DNA of 22,879 nt from an uncultured Bacilli bacterium. Its GTDB lineage: Bacteria; Bacillota_I; Bacilli_A; RF39; UBA660. This document shows, piece after piece, positions 13,942 through 22,054 of the stretch. Both the position numbers and the translations under genes were made by a program. Numbering within the stretch: the stretch's first letter is position 1; each line of letters starts with the position of its first letter. The notes beneath the pieces were generated by a model. It did not search any database. It saw only the letters and a program-made list of their open reading frames with translations, and had not been told where the DNA came from. The stretch spans positions 1-22,879 of the forward strand of contig CAJTKB010000025.1 of the NCBI GenBank assembly GCA_910576925.1, written 5' to 3'.

Positions 13942-15063
13942 TTGAAAATAAGATACAAATTAATAAAAGAAGAAAAAGAAACTAAAGCAAGGCTTGGAAA
14001 AATAGAGACAAATTATGGTACCGTCGAAACCCCAATGTTTATGCCAGTTGGAACACGTGCCACTGTAAAATCTTTAACTCCAGAGCAAATAAGAGAATGC
14101 AACGCTGGTATCATTTTATCAAATACATATCATTTATGGTTAAGACCAGGGGAAGATATAGTAAAAAAAGCTGGTGGACTACATAAATTTATGAACTGGA
14201 ATGGTCCAATCCTTACTGATAGTGGTGGCTTTCAGGTATTTTCTCTTGCTAAAAATAAAGAAAAAGATATTTGTGAAGAAGGAGTACATTTTAAGAGCCA
14301 CATTGATGGAAAAGACCTATTTTTAACACCAGAAAAATCGATTGAAATTCAAAATATGCTTGATAGTGATATTGCTATGAGTTTTGATGAATGTCCACCA
14401 GCTAGTGCCTCTTATGAATATTTAAAAAACAGTATAGAAAGAACTATCCGTTGGGCAGAGCGCGGGAAAAAAGTTCATAGTAATGATAATCAAGCACTAT
14501 TTGGTATAGTTCAAGGCGGAGCATATGAGGACCTTAGAAAATACTCAGCTATCAATACAGTAAAACTTAATTTTGATGGTTATAGTATAGGTGGAGTTGC
14601 AAACGATGGAGAAAGTAAAGAAGATATGTATAAAGCAATAGACTATTCAGTTCCATATTTACCAAAAGATAAAGTTCGTTATTTAATGGGAGTAGGAGAG
14701 CCAATTGACATAATAGAAGGAGTAATACGTGGAGTCGACATATTTGATTGTGTTTTACCAACACGAATTGCTCGTCATGGACAAGCCTTTACTAGAGATG
14801 GAAAAATTAACTTTCATAATGCAAAATATAAAGAAGATTTTAGCCCAATAGAAGAAAATTGTGATTGTTATACTTGTAAAAACTATACTAAATCATATAT
14901 TCGTCATTTAATAAACACAAACGAAATGCTAGGAGGAAGCCTTCTCTCAATACATAATATTCGCTTTTTAATAAAACTTACCGAAGAATTAAGAGAAGCT
15001 ATAAAAAATGATAATATCCTTGAATACAGAAATAATTTTATAGAAAAATATAATAAAAACTGA
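13942..15063 (+). CDS. tgt: tRNA-guanine transglycosylase
   Basis: A 373-residue bacterial TGT, which swaps guanine at the wobble position of GUN-anticodon tRNAs for preQ1 in queuosine synthesis. Signatures: TLTPEQ-like start (KSLTPEQIRECNAGIILSNT), D93 in TDSGGFQVFSL, GGVANDGESKEDMY, GVGEPIDIIEGVIRGVD and nucleophile D269 in FDCVLPTRIARHGQAF. The zinc site is C307, C309, C312 and H338, the same spacing as in E. coli. Full length and intact. Start is TTG at 13942, supported by GGAGTGG upstream and by the conserved N-terminus. It is 14 bases after the tandem-Gre gene, so probably co-transcribed. No queA or preQ1 transport gene is in view. Confidence 0.97.
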   Translation: MKIRYKLIKEEKETKARLGKIETNYGTVETPMFMPVGTRATVKSLTPEQIRECNAGIILSNTYHLWLRPGEDIVKKAGGLHKFMNWNGPILTDSGGFQVFSLAKNKEKDICEEGVHFKSHIDGKDLFLTPEKSIEIQNMLDSDIAMSFDECPPASASYEYLKNSIERTIRWAERGKKVHSNDNQALFGIVQGGAYEDLRKYSAINTVKLNFDGYSIGGVANDGESKEDMYKAIDYSVPYLPKDKVRYLMGVGEPIDIIEGVIRGVDIFDCVLPTRIARHGQAFTRDGKINFHNAKYKEDFSPIEENCDCYTCKNYTKSYIRHLINTNEMLGGSLLSIHNIRFLIKLTEELREAIKNDNILEYRNNFIEKYNKN

Positions 15064-15090
15064 TAAGTAATTATACACTTATCAGTTTTT
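15056..15090. terminator. Bidirectional terminator between tgt and the YqfQ-like gene
   Basis: AAAACTGATAAGT pairs with ACTTATCAGTTTT around an AT loop, with T-runs on both strands. The stem overlaps the last codons and TGA stop of tgt and reaches the stop of the opposite gene. Confidence 0.85.
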
Positions 15091-15424
15091 ATATGAAAAA
15101 CATTGGCTTATCATTATTATCATAATTAGTATTATTTACTATACTCTCTGTTGTTGCAGGAGGGGCCTTTTTAACACTTTGACCTACATCATTATCACCT
15201 TTTATAGTGCTTGCTATTTTAAACATTGTTTTTGCATTATTAAATATTGGTTTTACCTGGTATACAATGGGAATAGTTTGATTTATTATACCTAATGTCT
15301 TCTGAGTGTTAGAAAGTAGTCCACTCCAATTAATCGCTTTAATACTCGAAAGTAGTCCTCCTCTAGCAGCAGTAGTTGCCGCTTGTTGCATATAAGGAGC
15401 ATACGTAAAAGGATTATTATACAC
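15089..15424 (-). CDS. YqfQ-like small protein
   Basis: 111 residues with a Tyr/Pro/Asn-rich start (YNNPFTYAPYMQQ), a GGLLSSIK segment, and a central stretch LSNTQKTLGIINQTIPIVYQ followed by VKPIFNNAKTMFKI. This matches my memory of the YqfQ (VrrA-like) family of Firmicutes, where a GLL..L segment precedes L.N.QK.L...Q...P.V.QY.P...N...M.K. The tail is polar, with an Asn-rich region. Function is unknown in the family. Start is GTG at 15424 after GAGGTG with five-base spacing; no upstream ATG fits. It is divergent from pilC and ends in the terminator shared with tgt. Family membership is recalled, not searched. Confidence 0.6.
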   Translation of the reverse strand: MYNNPFTYAPYMQQAATTAARGGLLSSIKAINWSGLLSNTQKTLGIINQTIPIVYQVKPIFNNAKTMFKIASTIKGDNDVGQSVKKAPPATTESIVNNTNYDNNDKPMFFI

Positions 15425-15471
15425 ATTATCACCTCTATTTTATTATATGAATAAATTAATAAAAGTTTATC

Positions 15472-15500
15472 TTTAAAATAATAATAATATTTGCTATAAT
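15472..15500 (+). promoter_or_regulatory. Predicted promoter of the pilC-pilD operon
   Basis: Perfect TATAAT (15495-15500) preceded by TGC (extended -10), with a weak TTTAAA (15472-15477) at 17 bases. It lies about 30 bases upstream of the pilC start. Confidence 0.5.
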
Positions 15501-15529
15501 TTATATTAGAGTAGAGAGGAAGTGCTTTC

Positions 15530-17323
15530 ATGGTTAATAGCCCTATAGATTTACCAATATTTAAGTATAGTGCCACAGATACTAAAGGATCTCATATTAA
15601 CTCAACATTTAAAGCAGAAAGTAGAGATGACTGTGTCCTTTTTTTCGATGCTATTGGTTATAAAAATATAAATGTCATCCCCCTTAAAAAAAACTCTAAG
15701 AAAAAAGATAAAAAATTAAAAATATCAATGGTTAGTGATGATTTCTTTTCTCTATATTCATCTATAAAAGGTGGAAATAATTTATTTACATCAGTTGCCT
15801 TAATGTTAAAAAATTGTAGTTCTGTTAATAAAGACGTCTATCTTAGAATAGCCTATTTTGTATATAAAGGTAACAGTTTAAGTAATTCTATGCGAATTTT
15901 AGGAGATGCTATTCCACAGGATATTACAGAAGAAGTATCCAAAGGAGAAGCTAGTAATGACTTAATAACAGCATTAGGGGCTATTATAAAAAAGTATGAT
16001 GCAAAAAGAAAAAAAAGTTTTTCAGAACTCCTATTTGGTAGCAAAAAATCACAAAATGTAGCAGACTCTAATTTAGAAGGGCTTTCTAGAAGAGAAAAAA
16101 CTCAAGAAACAGCCACTTTATACCCATTTAAATATAAAGCTATCAATGAACTTGGAAAAAAGGTTAGTGGAACTTTTGATGCAGAAAGCACAGATGACTG
16201 TCATAGATTTTTAGAATTACAAGGTTTTAAAAGCATAAATATTCAACCAAGAACAGCTTTAGATATGGATATAGTAATTGGCGCTAAAATTAAAGGAGCA
16301 GATCTTGCTTTCGATTTAACTCAATTATCTACCTATATAAAAGCAGGTATTCCATTAGTAGAAGGAGTGACTATACTTTCTAAACAAGCAAAAAATCCAA
16401 CAACTAAAAAGGTCTATCAAAAACTAGTCTATGATTTATTAAAAGGATATACATTAAGTGTTTCAATGGATAAACAAGGGGACGCTTTTCCGCCTCTTTT
16501 AATAAATATGGTACGTTCAGCAGAAATGACAGGAGATTTACCATCAATTCTTGATGATATGGCTGATTATTATGAAGGTGTTGAACAAACTAAAAAAACG
16601 ATGAAAAGTGCAATGACTTATCCAACACTTGTTTTGGTTCTTGCTATTGTAGTTTTTATATTTATGATGATGTATTTAGTACCTCAATTTATTACTTTAT
16701 ATGAAAATAATGGTGCCGAATTACCTGGAATTACATTAATGGTTATTGGTGTATCAGGATTTTTACAACATAATATAATATACATAATAATAGGCATAAT
16801 AGTAGCTGTACTTATATTTTATCTATGTTATAAAAATATAGAAAAATTCAGGCAAGCTGTCCAAATAATTGTTATGAAAATGCCAGTGTTTGGTAACATC
16901 GTAATATATAACGAAGTATATACATTCACAAAAACTTTCGCTTCTCTTATAAATCATGGTGTATTTATTACTGATAGTATGGAAATACTTTCTAAAATTA
17001 CAAATAATGAAATATATAAACAAATAATTGCTAAAACTTTAGCAAATCTCGCTAAAGGTGAAAATATATCTAAGTCCTTTCAAAACGAATGGGCATTTCC
17101 AACAGTAGCTTATCATATGTTAGTAACAGGGGAAAATACTGGACAACTAGGTCTTATGATGGAAAAAGTATCAGAGCATTATCAAGCACTTCATAAGGCT
17201 CTTGTTGATCAACTTAAGAGTTTAATAGAACCTATTATGATTTTAATTGTAGCAGGAATTGTTGGTGTTATCTTAGTTTCTATTATTACTCCAATGTTTA
17301 GTATTTATGAACAAATTAACTAG
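15530..17323 (+). CDS. PilC/GspF-type pilus assembly platform protein with duplicated N-terminal domain
   Basis: A 597-residue inner-membrane platform protein of type IV pili, type II secretion or ComG systems; the usual length is about 400. Residues 200-597 are a normal PilC: a T2SSF cytoplasmic domain (about 258-355, with TYIKAGIPLVEGV and MVRSAEMTGDLPSILDDMA), TM1 about 364-388, two close TMs about 410-440, a second T2SSF domain (TFTKTFASLINHGVFI, LVTGENTGQLGLMMEKVSEH) and a final TM. Residues 11-156 are an extra, diverged copy of the N-terminal part: 11-52 matches 200-241 at about 19 of 42 positions (FKY.A, TF.AES.DDC, G.K.IN..P), and 64-156 aligns with the first T2SSF domain. Charged linker 157-199 joins them. 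Followed eight bases later by the prepilin peptidase. The pilus ATPase and pilins are not in the window. Confidence 0.9.
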   Translation: MVNSPIDLPIFKYSATDTKGSHINSTFKAESRDDCVLFFDAIGYKNINVIPLKKNSKKKDKKLKISMVSDDFFSLYSSIKGGNNLFTSVALMLKNCSSVNKDVYLRIAYFVYKGNSLSNSMRILGDAIPQDITEEVSKGEASNDLITALGAIIKKYDAKRKKSFSELLFGSKKSQNVADSNLEGLSRREKTQETATLYPFKYKAINELGKKVSGTFDAESTDDCHRFLELQGFKSINIQPRTALDMDIVIGAKIKGADLAFDLTQLSTYIKAGIPLVEGVTILSKQAKNPTTKKVYQKLVYDLLKGYTLSVSMDKQGDAFPPLLINMVRSAEMTGDLPSILDDMADYYEGVEQTKKTMKSAMTYPTLVLVLAIVVFIFMMMYLVPQFITLYENNGAELPGITLMVIGVSGFLQHNIIYIIIGIIVAVLIFYLCYKNIEKFRQAVQIIVMKMPVFGNIVIYNEVYTFTKTFASLINHGVFITDSMEILSKITNNEIYKQIIAKTLANLAKGENISKSFQNEWAFPTVAYHMLVTGENTGQLGLMMEKVSEHYQALHKALVDQLKSLIEPIMILIVAGIVGVILVSIITPMFSIYEQIN

Positions 17324-17331
17324 GAGGATTT

Positions 17332-18099
17332 ATGGAAGATACATTATATATAATAATTTTCTTTATATTTGGTTGTGTATTTGGTTCCTTTTTTGCAGTA
17401 ATTGGAGAACGTCTTCCAAAAGGTGAAAACTTTACTACAAGTAGTTCACATTGTAATAGCTGTAATCATAAATTAGGCTTCTTTGATATGATCCCAGTTA
17501 TAACTTATTTATTAAATAAAGGTAAATGTAAATATTGTAAAGCAAAAATTCCAGTTTTATTACCCATAGTAGAACTTTTAACAGGGCTATTATCATCTGT
17601 TAGTTATTATAGTTTTGGCTTTAGTTATGACACATTAATTGCCTTAGGTGTAATTGCTATATTTATGATAGTACTTGTAAGTGATTTGAATTATTATATT
17701 ATACCAGATGAAATCTTAATATTTTTTATATTCTATTTTATAATATTTCAATATCTAAAAGGCGGAATCAATCTTATGTCAACTAGAGTTGTTACAGGAG
17801 TTTTCTTATTTTTATTAATGTACTTTATAATGATATTAGGTGAAAAGATTTTTAAAAAAGAAAGCCTTGGTGGTGGCGATGTAAAACTTATGTTCATTTT
17901 CGGTTTAGTCTTAGAACCAATTTTAGGAGTGTTGTCAATTTTTATAGCTAGTGTGATTGCTCTAATACCAAGCCTTTACATATTACTAAAAAATAAAGAT
18001 CATATGATACCATTTGGACCATTTTTAATAGTTAGTTTTGCAGCTCTTTACTTTAGTAAAATAACTACCCTTGATTTTTTAAGATTTTTAGGATTTTAA
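17332..18099 (+). CDS. Prepilin peptidase (type 4 prepilin-processing aspartic protease)
   Basis: A 255-residue PilD/ComC-type membrane enzyme that cleaves the leader of type IV prepilins and often N-methylates the new end. The N-terminal part has FGCVFGSFFAVIGERLPKG followed by two zinc-type CxxC pairs (CNSC, CKYC), the layout of bifunctional PilD. About eight membrane helices follow. The two catalytic Asp are in VSDLNYYIIPDE and in the conserved GGGDVK motif (SLGGGDVKLMFIFGL). Length and motifs are normal. GGAGG precedes ATG 17332 and the gene is tightly coupled to pilC. The gene could serve competence (ComC) or pili; both depend on pilin genes outside the window, so I give no symbol. Confidence 0.95.
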   Translation: MEDTLYIIIFFIFGCVFGSFFAVIGERLPKGENFTTSSSHCNSCNHKLGFFDMIPVITYLLNKGKCKYCKAKIPVLLPIVELLTGLLSSVSYYSFGFSYDTLIALGVIAIFMIVLVSDLNYYIIPDEILIFFIFYFIIFQYLKGGINLMSTRVVTGVFLFLLMYFIMILGEKIFKKESLGGGDVKLMFIFGLVLEPILGVLSIFIASVIALIPSLYILLKNKDHMIPFGPFLIVSFAALYFSKITTLDFLRFLGF

Positions 18100-18106
18100 C
18101 TTTTAT

Positions 18107-18140
18107 GAATATACATAAATAACTAAGTATATTCTTTTTT
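18107..18140 (+). terminator. Terminator of the pilC-pilD operon
   Basis: GAATATAC (18107-18114) pairs with GTATATTC (18127-18134), followed by six T. Confidence 0.8.
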
Positions 18141-18216
18141 GATAGTATAAAATTTAACAAGCACTTTCAAAAAAAACAGTTTTATGATAAAATTTATATA
18201 GAAAGAGGTAATAAAT

Positions 18217-19833
18217 ATGGAGAAGATTTATATATTTGGACATAAGAAACCAGATACAGATTCTATTACTAGCTGTATTGCACTTTCTTATTTAAAAAAC
18301 AAATTAGGAGAAGATACTGAACCTAGGAGATTAGGAGAGGTTAACAAAGAGACAAAATATGCCCTTGACTTTTTTAATATTAATGAGCCAGAATATTTAA
18401 ATGATGTTAAATTACAACTAAAGGATATTGATTATCATAAAGATTTTATCTTAAATGAAAATGAATCAATCTATGATGGCTACGAATATATGTTAAAAGA
18501 AGGTTTAACTGGTATTCCTATTGTTAAAGAAAACTCAGAGTTTTCTGGACTTATTACAATGAAAGATTTAACTAGAGCCTTTATAAATGACAAACAAAAT
18601 GCTTTATTTACATCATATGATAATATACTTAAAGTTCTAAATGCCAAAGAAGTATGTCGCTTTGATAAAGAAATTTTTGGAGACTTATTAGTTGCCAATT
18701 ATAAAACAGAGACTTTTTTAGATAAAGTAAGCCTAGATAATAATCACGTCTTAATAACAGGTGATAGAAATGATATTATAAAAAGAGCTATAGAAGAAAA
18801 AATAAAACTTATTATATTAACAGGCGACTTAGAAATGAGCGAAGATAATCTTTCACTTGCTAAGAAAAATAAAGTAAATGTAATAATGAGTCCATATGAT
18901 AGTTATCACGTTGCTAAAATAGTATCTCTTAGCAATTATCTAAAAACAATGGTTAGAAGTTATAATACAACAAATTTTGATCAGACAGATTATGTAGGCG
19001 ATTTTCTAGAAATAAATGAAAAACTTAGACATACTAATTATCCAGTAGTTGATAAAAATGATAAATGTTTAGGACTTCTTAGAATTACTGATTTAAATAG
19101 TAAGCATCCTAAAAAGGTAATTTTAGTAGACCATAATGAGAAACTTCAAAGTGCTGATGGAATAGATGAAGCTGAGATTATCGAGATAGTAGATCATCAC
19201 AATTTAGGGAGCATTACAACCAATCAACCAATTAATTTTAGAAATATGGCTGTTGGTTCAACTTGTACAATTGTTTATACTCTATTTAAAGAAAAAGATA
19301 TTGAAATTCCTAAAAATATTGCTGGAATGCTTCTTTCTGGAATATTATCAGATACTTTAATATTAAAAAGTCCAACAAAAACAGAAAGAGATGAAGAAGC
19401 AGTATATGCTCTTAGTAAGATTGCTGGTGTTGATTGCGAAGAATATGGAATGGATTTATTAAAAGCAGGTACTTCTCTTGATGGAATGAGTCCTGAAGAT
19501 GTACTTTATAACGATTATAAATTATTTACTATAAATGATAAGAAATTTGCGATAGGGCAATTCTTTACAATGAATTTCGATGATATAAAAGTTAAGATAG
19601 ATGAATATATTAAAGTGTTAGACGAAGTTAGTGAGTCAAATGGCTATTGCCTTGTAGCACTATATGTTACTGACATTGTTAAAAATGGTAGTTATATCCT
19701 ATTTAATGAAAAATCAAAAAATATAATAGAACTTGCCTATGGTAAGGAAATGAATGAAGGTGACTTCATCGAAAATTGTGTTTCTCGTAAGAAAAATGTC
19801 GTACCTATTATAATGGATGCTCTAGATAATTAG
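18217..19833 (+). CDS. ppaC: Manganese-dependent inorganic pyrophosphatase with CBS and DRTGG domains
   Basis: A 538-residue family II pyrophosphatase (DHH superfamily), which splits pyrophosphate to two phosphates and pulls biosynthetic reactions forward. Metal ligands: H9, D13 and D15 in GHKKPDTDS, D305 in VDHNE, and DHH at 326-328. The C-terminal DHHA2 domain carries the SRKK substrate-binding motif (523-526). The core is about 310 residues; the extra ~230 between the N-terminal motif and VDHNE hold two CBS halves (about 68-125 and 245-300, e.g. GLTGIPIVKENSEFSGLITM) split by a DRTGG-like domain. In the known CBS-PPases this insert binds adenine nucleotides, and the DRTGG domain goes with diadenosine polyphosphate activation. 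GAAAGAGG precedes the ATG. First gene of a group continuing through DUF84, DUF368 and uppP. Confidence 0.95.
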   Translation: MEKIYIFGHKKPDTDSITSCIALSYLKNKLGEDTEPRRLGEVNKETKYALDFFNINEPEYLNDVKLQLKDIDYHKDFILNENESIYDGYEYMLKEGLTGIPIVKENSEFSGLITMKDLTRAFINDKQNALFTSYDNILKVLNAKEVCRFDKEIFGDLLVANYKTETFLDKVSLDNNHVLITGDRNDIIKRAIEEKIKLIILTGDLEMSEDNLSLAKKNKVNVIMSPYDSYHVAKIVSLSNYLKTMVRSYNTTNFDQTDYVGDFLEINEKLRHTNYPVVDKNDKCLGLLRITDLNSKHPKKVILVDHNEKLQSADGIDEAEIIEIVDHHNLGSITTNQPINFRNMAVGSTCTIVYTLFKEKDIEIPKNIAGMLLSGILSDTLILKSPTKTERDEEAVYALSKIAGVDCEEYGMDLLKAGTSLDGMSPEDVLYNDYKLFTINDKKFAIGQFFTMNFDDIKVKIDEYIKVLDEVSESNGYCLVALYVTDIVKNGSYILFNEKSKNIIELAYGKEMNEGDFIENCVSRKKNVVPIIMDALDN

Positions 19834-19841
19834 GAGAATAT

Positions 19842-20396
19842 ATGAAAGCACTAATAGGAACAACAAATCCTAGTAAAATTGAAGGAGCTAGGGAAGCTTT
19901 TTCTAAGTACTTTGATAAAATAGAATTAATTGGAATACCAGTAGACTCTAATGTAGCAGGACAACCAATAGATAAAGATATCTATATAGGAGCAAAAAAT
20001 AGAGTTGCCAATCTAATTATGTATGCAAAAGAAAATAAACTTGACATAGACTACTTTTTAGGAATAGAAGCAGGGCTTACCAACTTATTAGGATTTTGGC
20101 AAAACATAAATATTGCTATAATAAAAGACAAAAATGGTTACGAAAGCTCTGGAACTAGTGCAGGATTTCCTATACCTGAAAAATATATAGAAGAGATAAA
20201 AGAAAAAGAATTAGGGTCAGTTTTTGATAACATTTTCCAAAAGAATAATTTATCAAAAGAAAAAGGTGGCATTAGTTTTTTAACAAAAGGAGAAGTAAGC
20301 AGAATTGATATGACAAAAGAAGCTTTTACTATGGCACTTACACAATTTATTAATGAAGATATATGGAAAGATGAAGATAAAAAGGAGAAAAAATGA
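19842..20396 (+). CDS. DUF84 / YjjX-type inosine-xanthosine triphosphatase
   Basis: 184 residues resembling the YjjX/DUF84 fold (related to ITPase/Maf), thought to remove non-canonical ITP and XTP from nucleotide pools. Visible family landmarks: the N-terminal phosphate-binding stretch GTTNPSKIEGAREAF, VDSNVAGQPIDKDIYIGAKN, the acidic GIEAGL segment, GTSAGFPIP, and KGGISFLTKGEVSR. Length is normal. It starts eight bases after the pyrophosphatase stop behind a GGAG site, and its last four bases (ATGA) overlap the DUF368 start, so translation is coupled. The highly charged C-terminus (KDEDKKEKK) is partly fixed by that overlap and the AAGGAG site it must encode. Confidence 0.85.
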   Translation: MKALIGTTNPSKIEGAREAFSKYFDKIELIGIPVDSNVAGQPIDKDIYIGAKNRVANLIMYAKENKLDIDYFLGIEAGLTNLLGFWQNINIAIIKDKNGYESSGTSAGFPIPEKYIEEIKEKELGSVFDNIFQKNNLSKEKGGISFLTKGEVSRIDMTKEAFTMALTQFINEDIWKDEDKKEKK

Positions 20397-21232
20397 AAGA
20401 TAAATTAATTTTAATGATTAAGGGGTTCATATTAGGAATTGCAAATATTATTCCAGGAGTTAGTGGAGGTACTCTTGCTATAACACTGGGAATTTACGAG
20501 GAACTCATCAACACAATTAGTCATATTTTTTCTAATTTAAAGAAAAATTTATCATTTATTATTCCTTTAGGAATAGGTGGAGTTTTATCAATTTTACTCC
20601 TAAGTAAGTTATTAAATTATACATTAGAAAATTATCCTGTACCAACAACCTTATTTTTCGTAGGATTAATTGTTGGAGGAGTTCCGCTAATATATAAGAA
20701 AGTTGCTAATGAGAAAAAAAGTAAAGGAAATATTATAGCTTTTATAATTACCTTTTTGCTAATAATATTTCTTACTTTTACAAAAAGTGGACTAGGCGAA
20801 GTTAATTTAAATGAAATAAATATAGGAATGATTTTTATTCTTTTCTTAATAGGGATTATTGCTTCAGCTACAATGGTAGTGCCTGGTATTAGTGGAAGTT
20901 TTGTCTTAATGCTACTTGGTTTTTATAAACCAATACTAAATACAGTTAGTAATATTACTAATTTTGATTTACTATCTCATAATATGAGCATTTTGATACC
21001 TTTTGGAATAGGAGTTTTGTTAGGAATTATTTTAATTGCCAAACTAATAGAATTTCTATTAAAAAAGTACGAAATACTTACATACTATGCAATACTTGGT
21101 TTTATAATTTCATCTATTCTTGCACTTATTATTGGAGTATTTGACAATAAGTTTGGAGTTATGGAACTTATTATCGGATTAGTTTTATTTATAGTTGGGA
21201 ATATTGTTGGCTATAAGTTAGGAGATGAATAA
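20393..21232 (+). CDS. DUF368 (PopT-type) undecaprenyl-phosphate translocase
   Basis: A 279-residue integral membrane protein of the DUF368 family. It has about 8-9 hydrophobic segments arranged as two related halves, each with a PGxSG motif: P21-G-V-S-G-G in the first (ANIIPGVSGGTLAITLGIYE) and P164-G-I-S-G in the second (MVVPGISGSFVLMLLGFYKP). Family members (PopT) were shown in other Firmicutes to return undecaprenyl phosphate to the inner leaflet; function here is inferred. AAGGAG lies in the end of the preceding gene, with an ATGA overlap. uppP begins on the base after its TAA stop, so product stoichiometry is likely coupled. This adjacency pairs the enzyme that makes C55-P outside with the transporter that brings it back. 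Confidence 0.9.
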   Translation: MKDKLILMIKGFILGIANIIPGVSGGTLAITLGIYEELINTISHIFSNLKKNLSFIIPLGIGGVLSILLLSKLLNYTLENYPVPTTLFFVGLIVGGVPLIYKKVANEKKSKGNIIAFIITFLLIIFLTFTKSGLGEVNLNEINIGMIFILFLIGIIASATMVVPGISGSFVLMLLGFYKPILNTVSNITNFDLLSHNMSILIPFGIGVLLGIILIAKLIEFLLKKYEILTYYAILGFIISSILALIIGVFDNKFGVMELIIGLVLFIVGNIVGYKLGDE

Positions 21233-22042
21233 ATGCACACATTAGAAATAGTTATATTAGGAATTATTCAAGGAATTGCCGAATTTTTACCTATTTCATC
21301 TAGTGCTCATCTAATAATATTTAGAGATATTATTGGAATAGGTAAATTTATGAGTAGTAATTTAGAATTAACTTTTGATATTAGCCTCCATCTTGGAACT
21401 CTTCTTGCTATATTTGTCTTTTTCTTTAAAGAGTTTTTAAGTATGATAACAAAAGGGCTTACTAAGGGTGTAAAAGATAAAAGCGGAAGACTACTTTGGT
21501 ACTTAGTAGCAGCTACAATACCAGCTGGAATTGTTGGGGTATTTTTTGAAGATATGATAGATGAAATTCTTCGCAAAAACTATATATTAATTGCTTTAGC
21601 ATTATTAATTATGGGAGTCATCATATATTTAGCTGATAAATATAGTAAAAGCAAAAAAGACGTTTTTGATATAAGTTTAAAAGATGCCATAATAATTGGT
21701 TGTAGTCAAGTATTTGCTCTTATTCCAGGCTTTTCAAGAAGTGGTACAACAATAGCAACAGCAAGAGTATTAGGAGTTAAAAGAGATGATGCTGCTAAAT
21801 TCTCATTCTATTTATCAGCACCAGTAGTAGCAGGAGCAGTCTTTATAAAACTTTTAAAAAAGGAAACCTGGACATTGATATTTTCAAATTTAGGAGTATT
21901 TTTAATAGGAATATTATCAGCCTTTATTACAGGTCTTATTTGTATTAAGTTCTTATTGAAGTATTTAGATAATCACGATTTCAAAGCATTTATGATATAT
22001 AGAATAATGCTTGCTGTATTAGTTATAATAATGATTTTATAA
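21233..22042 (+). CDS. uppP: Undecaprenyl-diphosphatase
   Basis: A 269-residue BacA/UppP membrane phosphatase that converts C55-PP, released after peptidoglycan and wall polymer transfer, to C55-P on the outer face. Motif 1 is GIIQGIAEFLPISSSAH (catalytic-region E17, SSS 22-24, H26); motif 2 is PGFSRSGTT (165-173). Seven or so hydrophobic segments and the internal repeat of the family are present; length is typical. Start ATG directly abuts the DUF368 stop, so translation probably relies on coupling. Overproduction in other species gives bacitracin resistance, but nothing here suggests more than a housekeeping role. Confidence 0.97.
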   Translation: MHTLEIVILGIIQGIAEFLPISSSAHLIIFRDIIGIGKFMSSNLELTFDISLHLGTLLAIFVFFFKEFLSMITKGLTKGVKDKSGRLLWYLVAATIPAGIVGVFFEDMIDEILRKNYILIALALLIMGVIIYLADKYSKSKKDVFDISLKDAIIIGCSQVFALIPGFSRSGTTIATARVLGVKRDDAAKFSFYLSAPVVAGAVFIKLLKKETWTLIFSNLGVFLIGILSAFITGLICIKFLLKYLDNHDFKAFMIYRIMLAVLVIIMIL

Positions 22043-22054
22043 AAAGAGGTATTT

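Noticed and set aside
14567..14764. Minus-strand ORF rich in Leu within tgt
   Set aside because: It is a shadow of the well-conserved tgt reading frame, with Leu runs arising from the antisense of Asn/Lys/Glu codons.
15292..15576. 94-codon minus-strand ORF near the YqfQ-like gene
   Set aside because: It overlaps the YqfQ-like gene in another frame and the pilC promoter and start; no ribosome binding site, and composition looks like a shadow.
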